From the NCBI GenBank assembly GCA_013399855.1, contig VXAY01005183.1, forward strand, positions 1 to 64,000: a stretch of DNA of 64,000 bases, read 5' to 3'. Position 1 is the first letter of the stretch; each line of letters starts with the position of its first letter. The notes beneath the pieces are model-generated. The model saw nothing but the letters and a program-made list of their open reading frames with translations, was not told the origin of the DNA and did not search any database. This document shows, piece after piece, positions 37,367 to 49,737 of the stretch. The position numbers and the translations under genes were made by a program. Source of the DNA: Oxyruncus cristatus (Eukaryota; Chordata; Aves; Passeriformes; Cotingidae).

Positions 37367-40300
37367 GCAGCCAAATAATGAAGTGCCTCAACCCCTGAAA
37401 TTATGAAAGCACGTTTCTAAACGCCCTTTTTAAAAAAAAATTATTTTCATAGTATAATGAACACATTTTCGTCCCTGCCAGTCTCTTCACCAAAGTCATC
37501 TCTGTCTCTTCTGAACTAGTCAGTGGGTAGAAATAAGATGAAGTGTCTGTGGTATAAAATCACCAGAGTGCAGCTTTACCTTGGACAAAAGGCTTGTCCT
37601 CCCCCTGGCATCTGCTGCTCCACATCCCTCTGCAGGGGTGCAAGAGCCCCACAGACATTCTGGCAAAACGTGGGAGAAGAGACAACTTTGATCGGGCCGT
37701 TTGCTTGGCACAGATGATCCCTTTGGAGGTGACACTGCTGAATGTCGGGGTCAGCCAGCAAGAGGGAGAGGGGAAAGCAGGAAAGGGGAGGGCAGAGCCG
37801 CGGATCAATATTTGAAGCAGAACAGGTTGACGAGGGCGAGGGGATGAGGAGAGGGCCAAGGAGGGTTGTTTGATGTGCTGCTGCAGCGAGGACACGTCTC
37901 CCACATCCCAGCCCGGTTCCGACACACGGATCCTCTGGTAACTCCCCCTGTTCTGAAGGGAACGACAGATGGGTGCCCTGAGTGCCCTGTGCCCGGGCAT
38001 CAAACCTTCAGCGGTGGGGATCAGAGGGCAGACACCAGTCCCCTTTCATGGCAGAATTTCATATGGGCTTTTGGGGGGGGTGGAAAAGGGCTGCGTTCTT
38101 GTTTTATTTTATGACGAGTAAGTGAGAGCTTTTCAGAGCAACCATTTTTATGTTTTGTAAAGTTTATTGTTTTTACAGCGTTTTATCACGATACTCCCTG
38201 GGAGAAGGGGATGATGATCTTAAATCCAAAACCTATTCTAGAACAGACAATTCTTAAATTTTACACAGAGAATTTGCTATTTTCAAGCAATGCCACTTTC
38301 CTCTTATTCCCTTTTTGGGACATACAGCAGTGCAAAAATAAAGGGTTGTGAGGTATTACTTACTTCTCTTCCATGCTTGTTCCTGGTTCTAGTGATGGCA
38401 GATACAATTCTCGTTTCTTTTCTTGGGTGAACAACTGGGAGTAGGTTCTTCAGCTGAATGTGCATCTTGTATTGGGGATCTTCAGACTCCCCTAGGATTG
38501 TGTAGTAGCTGTTCTCCATGCCTACCAAGGGTTTTACATCCATGCAGATGTAAATTTGAAGCATTGCAGACTAGACCACTCTGTGGAAAAATGCAGCTTT
38601 TAGAAGTGTTGCCCCGATTTGGCAAAGGAAAGGTTCAAATCTGGTCAAATAAAATCAGGTTTGATTCAACCGACACGTCTGAAAGCCCCTGCCTTGCAAA
38701 TAGTCCCCCTCTGTCCAGTGACCTGATGCCAGGTACATCAGGTACAACCCCTCTGTCAAATTTGATAGAATTTGGCCTACAGGTTCACAGCTGTTAGGTG
38801 GAAGCAGAATAAACACTGTGTGCTTCTGTGAGCCTGATTTCTGCAGGGAGCCTGCAGGTACAGTTTCTGGAATTGTGCTAGAGAAGGTTTGGTGGCGCTC
38901 ACTGGAGGTGGGTAGGGATTCCCCAGAGAGTCATGGATGAAGGAAGGGCCCTGCCTGTCCCGTCAGGTGAACACTGATTTCTCAGAGCTGTTGTATGTTC
39001 TGCAGTGCCTCTTGTTTTTGTGCTCTTGGCCCTGCCTGACTTACATGGAATCTGAGGGTTAGCCTTCACACTGAGCTCTGGGATCCCCTCTGGGACAAGC
39101 CAGCTGCAGTGGAGGTGGATTCCCAGTTATGCTTGGTGCTACAGAACCTCATTCCAGTTGGCATGTCCAGTGCTGCCATGTCACCGTGTTCCTCGCACAA
39201 AACGGTCCAGGTAATTCGTGTTAATTGGGATGTTTTCTGAACAAGCCTCTCACTTATTGTATGTTTGGCCCAGGCTGGGACTCCAGGACTTGGCAATGTC
39301 CCATCTGCAGCTTTGTCCAGATGAAGGGATGTGCCTCAGGGTGTACCCGGATTTCAGGGTGCCCTGTGGGGACTTCAGAGCTCAGTTCTGCTTCAGGGCA
39401 TGTCCTGCCTGGTATATCTCTGTGGGAGTTGGCTGGCTATGAGCCACTGGACTGATCTCATCCTCATCCATTCCAGTGCTCAAACTGATCTGAGTGGATT
39501 GGGATAACCTGTTTGATCCCTAAGGAAGTGGCTGTTGCAGCAGCCATGTGCTGTCCCTTGCTGTCGGTCTTCCACTGTCAACATTCACGTGTAATTTTAG
39601 CCAGAAAAGCAAATTCCAGTCTGGCCTTCGGTCCAGGCAAGTTTTTTTGACACGATGAGAGGGGACAGCATGGAGCAATTGAGGAGATACACCAGCAGTG
39701 TTAGAGTTGGAAGCTCATTTGTAAGCAATAGTGAAAATACCACCCGGGCTCTCTGCTGAAATGTCTCTGCAGATGGAACGTGGTGACAGCATTTCATTTT
39801 CCAGCTGCCATTAAGGACAAAGCAATACTAAATTACATCCTTTTACTGGGATTGCATTGCCTTTTATGTGTCTCTGGGACTTCTGGAGTAATTTGGGGTC
39901 CTTTTCCAGTGAAATACAGATGAACTTTTCTGCCTTTCTGGAAGCCTTGGGTGAGTTTGGGAAACTTCAGGATTTTGTGACCTCCGTTTTTCTGCACAGA
40001 GGCTCCGTTGCCGTTCTGCTTCAAAAGGGAGCCCAGCCTCTGGTTTGCATGGGAGGCAATTCCACTGAATTTAGGTGAGGAGGTTTGTTTTGCATGGAAT
40101 TGGAGAGGGAAAAGTAGAGAAACAGTTCTACCCACAATCCTTGGCTGATCGTTCTGGGGAGATCTGCAGGGCACAGGGAAGCAAGGATTTACTCACTTGC
40201 TTTTTCTTACATTTACCAGCTGTGGCTTCATCGTGAGATTGAGGTGTGTTTTCTAAAGGAAAGGGCTTCTGTCCATAGTTTCCCTTCAGTCAGAGAGTGA

Positions 40301-40519
40301 ATCCCATAAAAAAATTACAGGCTTGTAAACGTGACAAGGTGCTGCTGCAGTCCCTCCCCATAATCCCAAAATATGGCTTTCTCCTGGGTTGTACAGTGAG
40401 GGATCTGCTGAAAACACAGTCACAGTAAGAATGAAAACAGCATTGGTGGGAGGGGACTTCTGAGCAGTGTTTTCAAGGATTTTTGTGTTTATGAAAAGGA
40501 TGATCTCTTACTCCTTTCG

Positions 40520-40760
40520 CTTCACGGGTCGCTCAGGGAAGTGATGGAATCTTAAATCTTGGAGATACTCAAAAGCCATGTGGACGTGGCCCGGGGTTTT
40601 GGAGGCCTTGCTGGAGCAGAGGGCTTGGATACAAGGGCTTCCAGAGGTCCCTTCCAACCTCATGGTGTGACTCCCGCGGGTGGTCCTGTGCAGGGCTGAC
40701 GGTTGGACTCTGATCCTTGTGGGACCCTTCCAGCTCTGCATATTCTGGGACTCTGTGAAC
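40520..40760 (+). mobile_element. Diverged CR1 3' end, forward
   Basis: Weak match: AGGGAAGTGATGGAATCTTA, AAGCCATGTGGACGTGGCCC, GGTCCCTTCCAACCTCATGG, ACCCTTCCAGCTCTGCATAT and ending ATTCTGGGACTCTGTGA. Older than the neighbouring copies. Confidence 0.8.
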
Positions 40761-40977
40761 CTCAGCTGCCTCATTCTGTGCTGGGAAGGTCACAACCTGT
40801 CCCTTAAGACCTTTGCTGTAGCAGTTCACACCTTATTCCTCAAGCGAGGGGCGCTTGAGGTAGAACCTGCAGCACATGCAGGGGCTGTTGTTTGTTCAGC
40901 AGCGTCTTCTGGCAAGAGTTTCCTGAGGGCCTGCACAAGACCTTGCTCAAGGTGCAGTTCTATGAACCGACTTAAAA

Positions 40978-41118
40978 ATCATAGAATTACAAAACATCCT
41001 GAGCTGGGAGGGACCCACAGGGATCATGGAGTCCAACTCCTGGCTCTGCCCAGGACACCCCAACAATCCCACCGTGGGCTCTGAGAGCGTTGTCCAAACG
41101 CTCCTTGAGCTCTGTGAT
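40978..41118 (-). mobile_element. CR1 LINE 3' end, reverse, another subfamily
   Basis: AAAATCATAGAATTACAAAA, GAGCTGGGAGGGACCCACAG, GGAGTCCAACTCCTGGCTCT, and CGTTGTCCAAACGCTCCTTG near the left limit of the homology. Confidence 0.93.
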
Positions 41119-41777
41119 GTTTAAATACATAAAGTAGTGATATTTAAATAACTTGGAGCCCAAAGGCTCAAGAACCAGCTCTTCTCTTTGTGTTGCAGTG
41201 CAGTGACTGCACAAATCTGCTCAGGAGGTGGCAGTGCTTTAGAGAAGGTTCCTGACCTTCCTAGAGGAGGTTCCTAACCTTGCTTCCCAGGGCACAAGTC
41301 AAACACATCCTCCAGTCATACGGCAGAGCTTTTTTGCTTTTTTCTTCTTTTTTTTTATTTTATTTTCCTAATAGGCCTATTTTGGGAAAATGGGCTAAAG
41401 AGTCCTAGATTAGCTTTAGTATTTTGGACACCAGTCCTACTTTTGTGCGTGCACCCAGATGAATTTATCGTGAAGTTTGGATACAAGTGCAGTACCTGGA
41501 GCTTTGAAAGCACTGGGTAAATAACAGCCTGTCTGAACAGCTCCCAGGAATGAAGGACTTGGAGCTGGCAAAGGAAGGCTGCTGTCTGGAATCTGGAGCC
41601 AGACACATTCAAAGTAGAAATCAAGTACAAATTTGTAATGGAGGGGGTGATTAATCACCAGGATGAACGAGAGTTGGATGGATGGATGTTTGGTCTCTTG
41701 CTGGTTTTGAGGCAAGATGTCCTCTGGACAGAATTTAAGCCAGGTGACTGTTTTACTTCCGTGTAAGAGAAGCCCGT

Positions 41778-42008
41778 GGAATCTGGAATGATTTAGATTG
41801 GAAAAGACCTCCAAGATCATCCAACTGGAATGAGTCCAACCTGTGACTGATCCCCACCAGAGCACTGAGTGCCACGTCCAGTCCTTCCTTGGACACTTCC
41901 AGGGGTGGGGATTCCACCCCCTCCCTGGGCAGCCCCTTCCAGTGCCTGACCACCCTTTCCATGAACAAATCCCTCCTGATGCCCAACCTGACCCTCCCCT
42001 GGCACATG
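41778..42008 (-). mobile_element. CR1 LINE 3' end, reverse
   Basis: GATTGGAAAAGACCTCCAAG, CCAGAGCACTGAGTGCCACG, CATGAACAAATCCCTCCTGA. Confidence 0.95.
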
Positions 42009-44639
42009 TTCATAGACACACGTGTACACACATGCGAACACTCCTGCACAGGGTCCACCCAGGAGACCCGGCAGTTCCTGCAGACCTTGAGCTGCACGTG
42101 CAGTAGAGGGCTGGAATTTTGAATTTTTTTTTTTTTGCTGTTTGTAGGAGAGGGTTGGTTTGTAATTCTGCACGAGTCGGGAATCTGGCCTTTACTTCGA
42201 GTTCAGCAGTGGTAGAACTTCATTCTTTGGGCTTAATTTCTTCACCATCCAACGCATCAGGTTTGTCAGCAAGGCTGGAACTCGGGGGTTCTGCATTTCT
42301 GGGGTGACAGTTGTAGCAGTGGGGCCCATGTCCTCAGGCAGATTCCATGTTCAGCCATTGATCTTGCCCTGTCTGGCTTTAAGCCAAGAATTCAGCCCCT
42401 CTCTTCGTGTTTTACCTATGTCAAAATGATGATGTTTGTCTTCCCCAAGGACAAATGCTTTTAATTTCTTATTTGTAAAGCCCTTTTTTTTTTTAAGGAA
42501 TGTACCAAGGAAGGTATTAGTGAAATACGAAGTGGTGGGTTTTTTTTTCTTTTTCCTTTTTTTTTTTTTTTAACTAGGTGAGTCACTCAGAAATTAAAAG
42601 AGAAAATGAATTTCTCTTCCAAATAAGTGATATCAGCCTCATCTTTACCAAGTGACTTTCTCCTTGCTTCTGCGGGGCGTTGTGGATCAGGGTGAACTCT
42701 ACTTCAAAACATTTAATTGCACACAGTGAGGAATGAAGAAAACTGAAGTGGATCCCAAGAATGTATTAAAAAAAAAAGATCGGAACTAAAACGAGAATGA
42801 TTTCATGTCAAGTGAGACAAATGCAGAGTTGATACTCCAGTGCTTCACACTTCCACTTGTCCTTGGCACTGAGAAAATGAGATTTCTAATATCTGAAAAA
42901 CAGATTGCCGTGAGGACTCATCCATTGTAAATTTAAGCTGCCTTTATAGCAAACTTAAGCTGGGGACAAGATTGTTCATTACATCTGATTCTACAACTGC
43001 AGCCACGATTTCCATATTAATAGTGACTTTTTTTTTTTTTATTGTCTGTACCAGCCATAGGGAAAAGGGAGCTGGTTGTGCTTTCCCTGCCTTAGCAGGT
43101 CATTTATTTAATGAATAATGCGAAGAGGGCAAAGGTTTGTGAGCTCTTACCTGCCTCCCACTACAGACAGTGGGGACATCCGCCTTTGCTGCTGTCTCAG
43201 ACCGGGTTTGGTGCTTTGGTTTGTGCTGCAAGGGGAAGAGAGATGTTGAGTCGTAGTTTCAGGGCCGTGATTTGTTGGTGACTGAAGTGATGTTGGTCGG
43301 CATTGAATTTTTTTGACTAAAATTGTGGGTGAGGGGTGGGTTGGTTCCTGTCTGAGGTGCCCTTAAATGACAGAAACATTTCAGCTTCGAACTTCACGCC
43401 TGTCTGGGGGTGGGGAAGGTGTTTCTGTGCCCCTGAACTTTGGACCAACGTGGAGTCAAAGACTGTTTGTGCCCCTTTTCAGCAGCAGCCACTCTGTGCT
43501 GGAGCAGCCTTAGGAAGCACCAGCTTCCTCCCCTTTCTCTGGAGCTCCATTTGCTTTCAGACCTGAGGATTCCCTGTCCTTCCTTGGTGCTTGGCTCACT
43601 CTGGGACAGTTTGGGATTGCATTCTGAGTGTAATAAAAACCAACTCAGCCTCTAACATAGCAAAAATGGAGATCTTTTTCTCTGCTGAAATCCCGTCATC
43701 CTCTGTCTGCACTCACAGATCTGGAGTCTCTTGGAAAAGTTCCTCTTCCTCCGCTATTCCCATCCCAAATTTGGTCTAGATCCTAATGGCTCTTCACTTA
43801 CATTTGAGGTCCATACCATTTTTTTTTTCCTCTTCCATTACCAGTATCACCCTCCTGCCTTTGTCATCTCAGAACCTGAGTTACTGCAGCCTTTTCTTTG
43901 CCTCTCTTATCTCATCTCCCCGTGTTCCAGTTTTAATCCCGTGTTTCACGATGATGGAAAGTGATCTTTCCTTTCTGGGTTTCCTTCTTTGCTTCTTCCA
44001 CGCTCCTCACCCTGGAAGCAAATCCTTCTCTGAGGAATCCAGTTCTCTATCATTAGCCTCTCTGACCTTCAGAAAGTTTGTATATATTTAAGTCCAATTT
44101 GTTCTCCTTTGGAAAACAAACCAGCTCTCTGTATTAAAATTTGGCAAGAAGTCAACAGCATGATCTCATTTTTTTTTTGTGACTGCCTCGGGGAACATGT
44201 TTAAAATGCAGTTAAGAGATTTAACAGGGGAGGGGTTTGGTGTCGAAGTCTCTCTAAGAGACTTAGGGGTGGGTGACTGTGAGGGATTTGGGGGTTTGTC
44301 CCTCCCATCCATCGGTGGTTTGGTGCCACCGTTTCGCTCCCAGGCCACAGGACGTGACCTGTCACGGTCTACTGGGACCACTCATCGTGTCTGTGACCTT
44401 GCTCTGGGTGACCTCCTGTCCTGGAGAGGAAGAGGCAGCTCCATGTGGGCCAAATGACTTGTTTTGGAAGTGGCAGCAGCCAGCTCTGAGCAGCTCCCCT
44501 CCCTGGGAACACCCAGCTTTCCTTGGCCGCGACGGGGTGGGAGAAGGCGCGTGTGGACAGGCTGGAACCTCCCAGGAAAGCTGGTGGCCAAAGCTGAGTG
44601 CTGCTGCCTCTGGGAATGCTCAGCCAGCCCAGCCTCTTG

Positions 44640-44800
44640 TCCTGAGAGTTCAGGAGCTTTTTCATGAAGGAAAAAAAATGAAACACAGGAACAGTGGTAT
44701 CACCATCCTTGGAGGGCTTGAAAAGCCGTGTGGATGTGGCACTTGGGGACATGGGTTAGTGCTGGCCTTGGCAGTGCTGGGGGGGTGGTTGGAGTCGATC
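44640..44800 (+). mobile_element. Diverged CR1 fragment, forward
   Basis: AGTGGTATCACCATCCTTGG, GAAAAGCCGTGTGGATGTGG and CACTTGGGGACATGGGTTAG. It lies directly before a longer copy. Confidence 0.78.
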
Positions 44801-44835
44801 TGAAGGCAGGGAATTCTCCCCCTCTGCTCTACCAT

Positions 44836-45404
44836 TTTGAGACCCCACCTGCAGAGCTGCCTCCAGCTCTGGGGCCCTCAGCATGGGAAAGACGTGGAGC
44901 TGCTGGAGTGGGTCCAGAGGAAGCCACGGAGATGCTCCCAGAGCTGGAGCCCCTCTGCTCTGGAGCCAGGCTGGGAGAGCTGGGGGTGTTCACCTGGAGA
45001 GGAGGAGGCTCCAGGGAGACCTGAGAGCCCCTTCCAGTGCCTGAAGGGGCTCCCAAGAGAGCTGGAGAAGGACTTGGGACAAGGGTTAGAGGGACAGGAC
45101 ACAGGGAATGGCTTCCCACTGAAACAGGGCAGGGTTAGATGGGATATTGGGAAGGAATTGTTGGTGAGGGTGGTGAGGCCCTGGCACAGGTTACCAAGAG
45201 AAGCTGTGGCTGCCCCTGAATCCCTGGAAGTGTTCCAGGCCAGGTTGGTTGGGGCTTGGAGCAACCTGGGATAGCGGAAGGTGTCCCTGCCCGTGGCAGA
45301 AGATTGGAACAAAATGATCTTCAAGTTCCCTTCCAGCCCACACCATTCTGAGGTTCCCTGATCTCAGGGGGCTTTTCCAGCCTAAACAATTCTGTGATTC
45401 TGTG
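44836..45404 (+). mobile_element. CR1 LINE with ORF2 tail and 3' UTR, forward
   Basis: AGACCCCACCTGCAGAGCTG, GCTCTGGAGCCAGGCTGGGA, GGGTTAGATGGGATATTGGG; ends AACAATTCTGTGATTCTGTG. It is the inverted counterpart of 19021-19690. Confidence 0.96.
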
Positions 45405-46176
45405 GTCTGTGTATGCCCAGTGGCCTCCATCTGGGATAGGTGCAGTTCTTCTCAAAGCCTCCAGCAGGTGTGATAGAGGAAGAGTCATTCTGTGGTGTCT
45501 GGACCACCTTTAACCACTGAGAGCAGCCAAGATGTGTCCATCCATGATTGCTACCCCTGGACAGCAATCCATGATTGCCAATATTAGACATCTCTTTATG
45601 GAGCAGAGGAAATCATCCCATTGCAAATCCATGTGCTGCTCTATCCACTTGTTTTCTCACCCATAGCCTGAGGTATAAATATTGTCCGTAGTTCTTTCTA
45701 CGTATCCCTGGATAGAACATCTTGTCTTTCTCTTTCCCTTTGGTTAATAGTTTGACTTTTGGAGCACTTTCAGTCCATGTTAGTTTGTGGAGAAGAACAT
45801 GAGCAGTAATAGCTAAAGAAAACTCTATTAGGTCATTCCTCCTCAGAACACAGTACCTGTCTCTGAGCTCTCTGAGGATGTTGGCCAAATAATCCTTTTA
45901 ATAGCTTTTGTGAGTTAAAGGGGTAGATAACTGTCATAAGGCTAAATGATTGCATAGATTAATTTACTTGTGGCCGAAAGAAATCAATTGTAATTTAAAT
46001 TTTTGTCTCTGGACTGATGACGCCACCAGACTTTCTCCTGAGGAACGTACCACGTGCGTTGAAGTCTGTGAGCCTCCGTGGGTCTGGATTAGTGACAGGT
46101 TATCCAGAATGATGGGGTTGAATCTCTTTGCCTTTCACAGACATCTCTAATGTGTCTTTTCCTTGTGTCTTACAGA

Positions 46177-46215
46177 ATGGTGAATAACACTGAAGACCCT
46201 CAAGAGGCTTTATAA
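46177..46215 (+). promoter_or_regulatory. Upstream ORF 1 in HMBOX1 exon A (12 codons)
   Basis: ATG at 46177 opens a 12-codon frame (MVNNTEDPQEAL) closed by TAA at 46213-46215, 21 bases before the main ATG. It starts at the second base of the exon, so its -3 context lies in the upstream exon, which is not visible. The +4 base is G, which is favourable. Whether ribosomes use it is unknown. Confidence 0.6.
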
Positions 46216-46227
46216 CGTCCCATCCCC

Positions 46228-46233
46228 ATGTAA
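46228..46233 (+). promoter_or_regulatory. Minimal start-stop element (ATG-TAA) before the HMBOX1 start
   Basis: ATG at 46228 is followed at once by TAA and sits in frame with the main ATG, which begins three bases after the stop. Start-stop elements are known to hold ribosomes at the initiation codon and lower downstream translation. That role here is an inference from the sequence alone. Confidence 0.55.
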
Positions 46234-46236
46234 AGT

Positions 46237-46259
46237 ATGCTCAGAACTTTTCCAGTAGT
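46237..46259 (+). CDS. HMBOX1: HMBOX1 coding exon A (start codon exon, 23 coding bases)
   Basis: HMBOX1 binds double-stranded telomeric repeats in the nucleus and also acts as a transcription factor. This exon supplies the N-terminal residues MLRTFPV and two bases (GT) of codon 8. The donor GTAAGT begins at 46260. Joined to exon B at 58591, codon 8 becomes GTC and the protein reads MLRTFPVV-LLETMSHY. This matches the vertebrate N-terminus as I remember it (MLSSFPVVLLETMSHY in mammals), with two substitutions. The ATG at 46237 has A at -3 and C at +4. Exon B has a second in-frame ATG at codon 13, so initiation may occur at either. The exon is too short to be found as an ORF; it was identified from the splice signals and the match to the known N-terminus. 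Confidence 0.9.
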
Positions 46260-49045
46260 GTAAGTACAAGCTGAAGGAGCCCAGAACCATTAACATCATT
46301 TGATGGTTTTTTTTTCCTGTTAATTTGTGTAAAAAGAGCAGAGAAATGGGTTACGACGATTATGAGCAATTGGCTGGAGAGTTGCACTCCTTTGGTGGAA
46401 CATTTAAACTAGGGAATAGTAAAATAACCAGACATTTAAATCAGGGAATATTTAATTCTTCGCTTGGTCTGGCTGATGTATTGTTTCTGTTTCTACTTTC
46501 CTGTGTCTAAAGGGAAAGAAAACCATGCAGTTCTTTGAAACTTGGCCTTGATCAGAGAAAAACTAGTGTTAAAAGAGAGATCATCATACATCTACTGAGG
46601 AATACTGGAGAGATACTGAAGGGATACCTGAACTGAGCCAGGGTTTAGCACCACTCCAGACTCTGCAAAAGGGATGAGAACACCATCAATTCAGTGTTCT
46701 ATGGCAAAGGCAGAAAACCTGGGGCACCTCACCTCACCTTGGAATTGGATGGGCTGTTGCAAGCAGTATCTTGGGTCTCAGGTGGAATTGAAGTTGTGTA
46801 AATCTGCCAGTTGGTTTTTTTTTTTTTTTTTAATGGCTTCTGTCATAAATCTTCAATGTAATTGGTCTCCATGCTGTTTTCTCAGTAAACAAGCAAATGA
46901 ATTCAAATGTTGAAGCTGAAAGGCTGAAAGGAAAGGCTTGACCTGCTCTGTGCTGTCCCTCAGCTCCCACTGACTGGTCCTGTTTCGCTGCTCCCAATAT
47001 CCCTGTTGTTGGCTTGTCCCCAGCAATCAGATTCCTGAGGTACTTTGACCTCTTGACTCTGGATTGTAGCTTCTGTCAGTCTGAGCTGGGAAGAGAAACT
47101 GTGCCTGCAGAATAGGTGGGAAGGAACTGGGCTGCAGTGAATGCAGCCACGTTTTCCCTGATGGATTATTTCAAGGATGAAGATTTAGCCTTATAGCACG
47201 AGTGGCAGTGCAGTCACAGGCTTCTGTAGAGGGAGCCACAGCAAAAATAAGGCTGCCAGGGATTTTTTGTTGGAAACCAAACTCCAATGGATTTCAAAAA
47301 GACTTCTTGATACAGCCCTTAATTAGTTACTTTCTGTTGCTTGTGGCTTTAGTCTTCTGTTCAAAACTAGTGGTTTCCTGCTTTGTTGCCAGTCCCCTGA
47401 GCCACCTCCTCTTCTTTCCTCTAGCTGGAAATAAGTTGGATTTCAGTGTTCAGTTCACCACTTGGAATTGTAAAGATCTAGTTCACGACAGGAGAAGAGT
47501 CAGGAAGTAAGGCCCTGCTGCCCTGTGCATCTTCATTATTCTGGTAATCCAGAGTTTGCAGAGGAATCTCAGATCACTTTGTGTGAGCACAGGGACAGTC
47601 TGACAGCTTTGACTTTGTGTCAGGCTTTCACCGTGGATTTCCAAAGTGGGAATTGCATGGTGTGAGTTTCCTGTGCTGTGATTTCAGTCCCGTTCTGCCC
47701 CTGTGCAGTTTTTTGCCCTGTTCATCAGCTGCCACCTCCCAGCAGAGCAGCAGCAGCTTCGATTTATTCCAGTGTGTGTGCAGTTAATAGGATGCAGTGG
47801 ATGTAGAGGTGAACGATTTTTGACTGAGGGGAAACCAGGATGAACCTATTTGGAGGGGATTAGAGAGCATTAAATTAGAGCAAATGGGCCAAGATGACCC
47901 CTTTAGGTATAAAACTTCCAGATTAGACCATAGATACCTTTAAAAAAAAGGGTAAGTGGGATCGAGAAGGCGAAAGGAGAAAACGGAGCCTTAAAAAAAG
48001 TTTAAAAGTTTGACCTTAAATGCTGAATAAGGTAAAGATTGGACAGTTAAAACTACTGGTAAGGAAGGTAAGGGAGGAGTTGGGTTGTCCCTGCTCACAG
48101 AACAGCCAAGTAGGAACCTGACTGCAGTTACCATTTCTCCCGCCTAATTTTTGTCCACAGCTGGATGGGAGTCAGTACTTGAGAGGAGTTTGGGGCATGG
48201 TGTGGACACAGAACTCCTGATTTTGGCCTCGCAGGAATTAGTCATTTATCTCAAACTAAGCCCTCTAGCCAACACAAGTTTCTTTCTCTTGGGTTCTCCA
48301 TAAATATAACGGGAGTAATTACTTGAGCTTCATTGGCTCACGGCAGTATTGATTAATTAATACGTGTTAGGAGTGAGCTATGACCATCAGCATGTTTTGC
48401 ATCCCTCAAAATATGACTTCTGAGAGGAGCAGACAGTTGCAGCGTCGTCACCTGAAGTTTACCTGAATTATCAGGCTGGTGCTTGTGATTCTAGTTGCCA
48501 GCAGTGACAGGGCTGTCTGGGGAGTGAGTAAAAGCCTTCTGAGTGGGAAGAGAATCAGAGTGAGTAATGCAGATGGAAAAGGACTGGATTGAAGCCTTAC
48601 CATCATTTAGGGAACACAACAGAAGGGAAAAAAAAAACGTGGATGTGGGTGCTCCCGAGTCAGCACACGTTGAAGAGCAGGCACTGGAGTTACAGTGACT
48701 TGGAAAATAAAATCACTACAGGTTTAGCTGTAACTGTCCAGTGCCCTCGAAATGTGGCCCAAACCACTTTAATTAAACTTGGGAGAAAGAAGACTCAGCT
48801 CATTTTCTCTTTTTGTCTTGTTTGTATCATCTTGTTTATCATGTAAATAGTTGGTGGCTGTAGGAATATCCAGTTGGCTTTTTTTAGCTTCCCTGACTGA
48901 AACAATGTCCTACCTGAGCCTCTGGTTTTACTTTAGGATAAAGTAAAGAGTTAATTTGTGATTTCACAGCCACTCTGAAAGGGTCCTTAAAAACAAAAAA
49001 AAAATCTTATTGAATAGAAGAATTTCATCCCCAAAATTTCTTCCG

Positions 49046-49135
49046 GTGATGGATTCCCATCCCTGGACGGATTTAAAAACCCTGTGGATGTGGCACTTTG
49101 GGGACATGGGTGGCCTTGGCAGCATAGGATGTAGA
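49046..49135 (+). mobile_element. Short CR1 fragment, forward
   Basis: GGTGATGGATTCCCATCCCT, CCTGTGGATGTGGCACTTTG and GGACATGGGTGGCCTTGGCA. The 3' terminus is missing. Confidence 0.8.
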
Positions 49136-49737
49136 TGAGTCTTCTCTATATCATGCAAGAGGAAATTTCCCTAGTGCAGGTCTGGAGTGGACAAAAAATT
49201 GTTGCTTTAAGAGCATTAATTAGGACATTTGTTTCGTTCTGAAATACTTTTAATTAAAATAAACCTCTAATAGGGAGGCAGCTGTGGCCAAAAGCCCATG
49301 TTTTTGCCATTATGATTTATATTCTTCAAGAAGACACTGTTACCTATTCCTGAGTTGTTCTCCAAGTGGAGTCTCTGTCTTCATTAAGGCTGTGCCAGTG
49401 AAACCATGCTTGCAAACTGTTTTTCTAGTGGAGAATTATTTACTTTGTAGTTAAGCACAAAATCGGGAGTAGGTGAGGTTCGGCTGCTTGCTGGGTTTCG
49501 ATTTGAGTTTTCTGAAGCAACAAATCTCTCTTTTAAGGAAGTGTTTTGGTTGTTCCTGCTGGGGATGGATCCTGAGGGAGAACGAAGGGGCCTGAAATAC
49601 TTCAGGATGTCTTTTTTCCTTCCTGTGTGGAAGAGGTGGTGGAAATCCTGGTGATGGCTTTGCTGGGAACTTGTCCTACACTTCATCATGTCTGGTGCTG
49701 TAGATGGACCCCGTAGGATGTCTTTGAAAAAAACACT

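Larger units (their letters stand above)
1..46175 (+). other. HMBOX1: Upstream non-coding sequence, probably HMBOX1 intron 1
   Basis: This 46-kb stretch ends at the acceptor of exon A and has no exon that I can support. Family knowledge says HMBOX1 has at least one upstream non-coding 5' exon; it is probably left of the window, but I cannot exclude one hidden here. The stretch holds 20 or more CR1 fragments, five to six old SINE/LINE remnants and one minisatellite (listed separately), plus microsatellites and poly-T/poly-A tracts. In the intervals 1400-10280 (apart from two MIR-like pieces), 10500-15570, 16950-19020, 25600-29430, 30660-34350, 37370-40510 and 42020-44630 I see only unique intron-like sequence with short chance ORFs. 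Confidence 0.7.
46176..46236 (+). other. HMBOX1: HMBOX1 exon A, 5' UTR part
   Basis: This is the untranslated part of the exon that carries the start codon. A strong acceptor precedes it: a pyrimidine-rich tract ending in TCTTACAG at 46175, with a CTAAT branch-point-like motif about 30 bases upstream. The main ATG has an in-frame TAA at 46231-46233, so the frame cannot extend upstream. Two short upstream ORFs lie in this segment: 46177-46215 (12 codons, MVNNTEDPQEAL) and ATG-TAA at 46228-46233. The exon's identity rests on the coding bases that follow. The border at 46176 is inferred from the splice consensus; no transcript evidence is available here. Confidence 0.85.

Noticed and set aside
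44837..45324. Frames of 145-148 codons on both strands
   Set aside because: Both lie inside the forward CR1 copy and are remnants or shadows of the LINE, not host genes.
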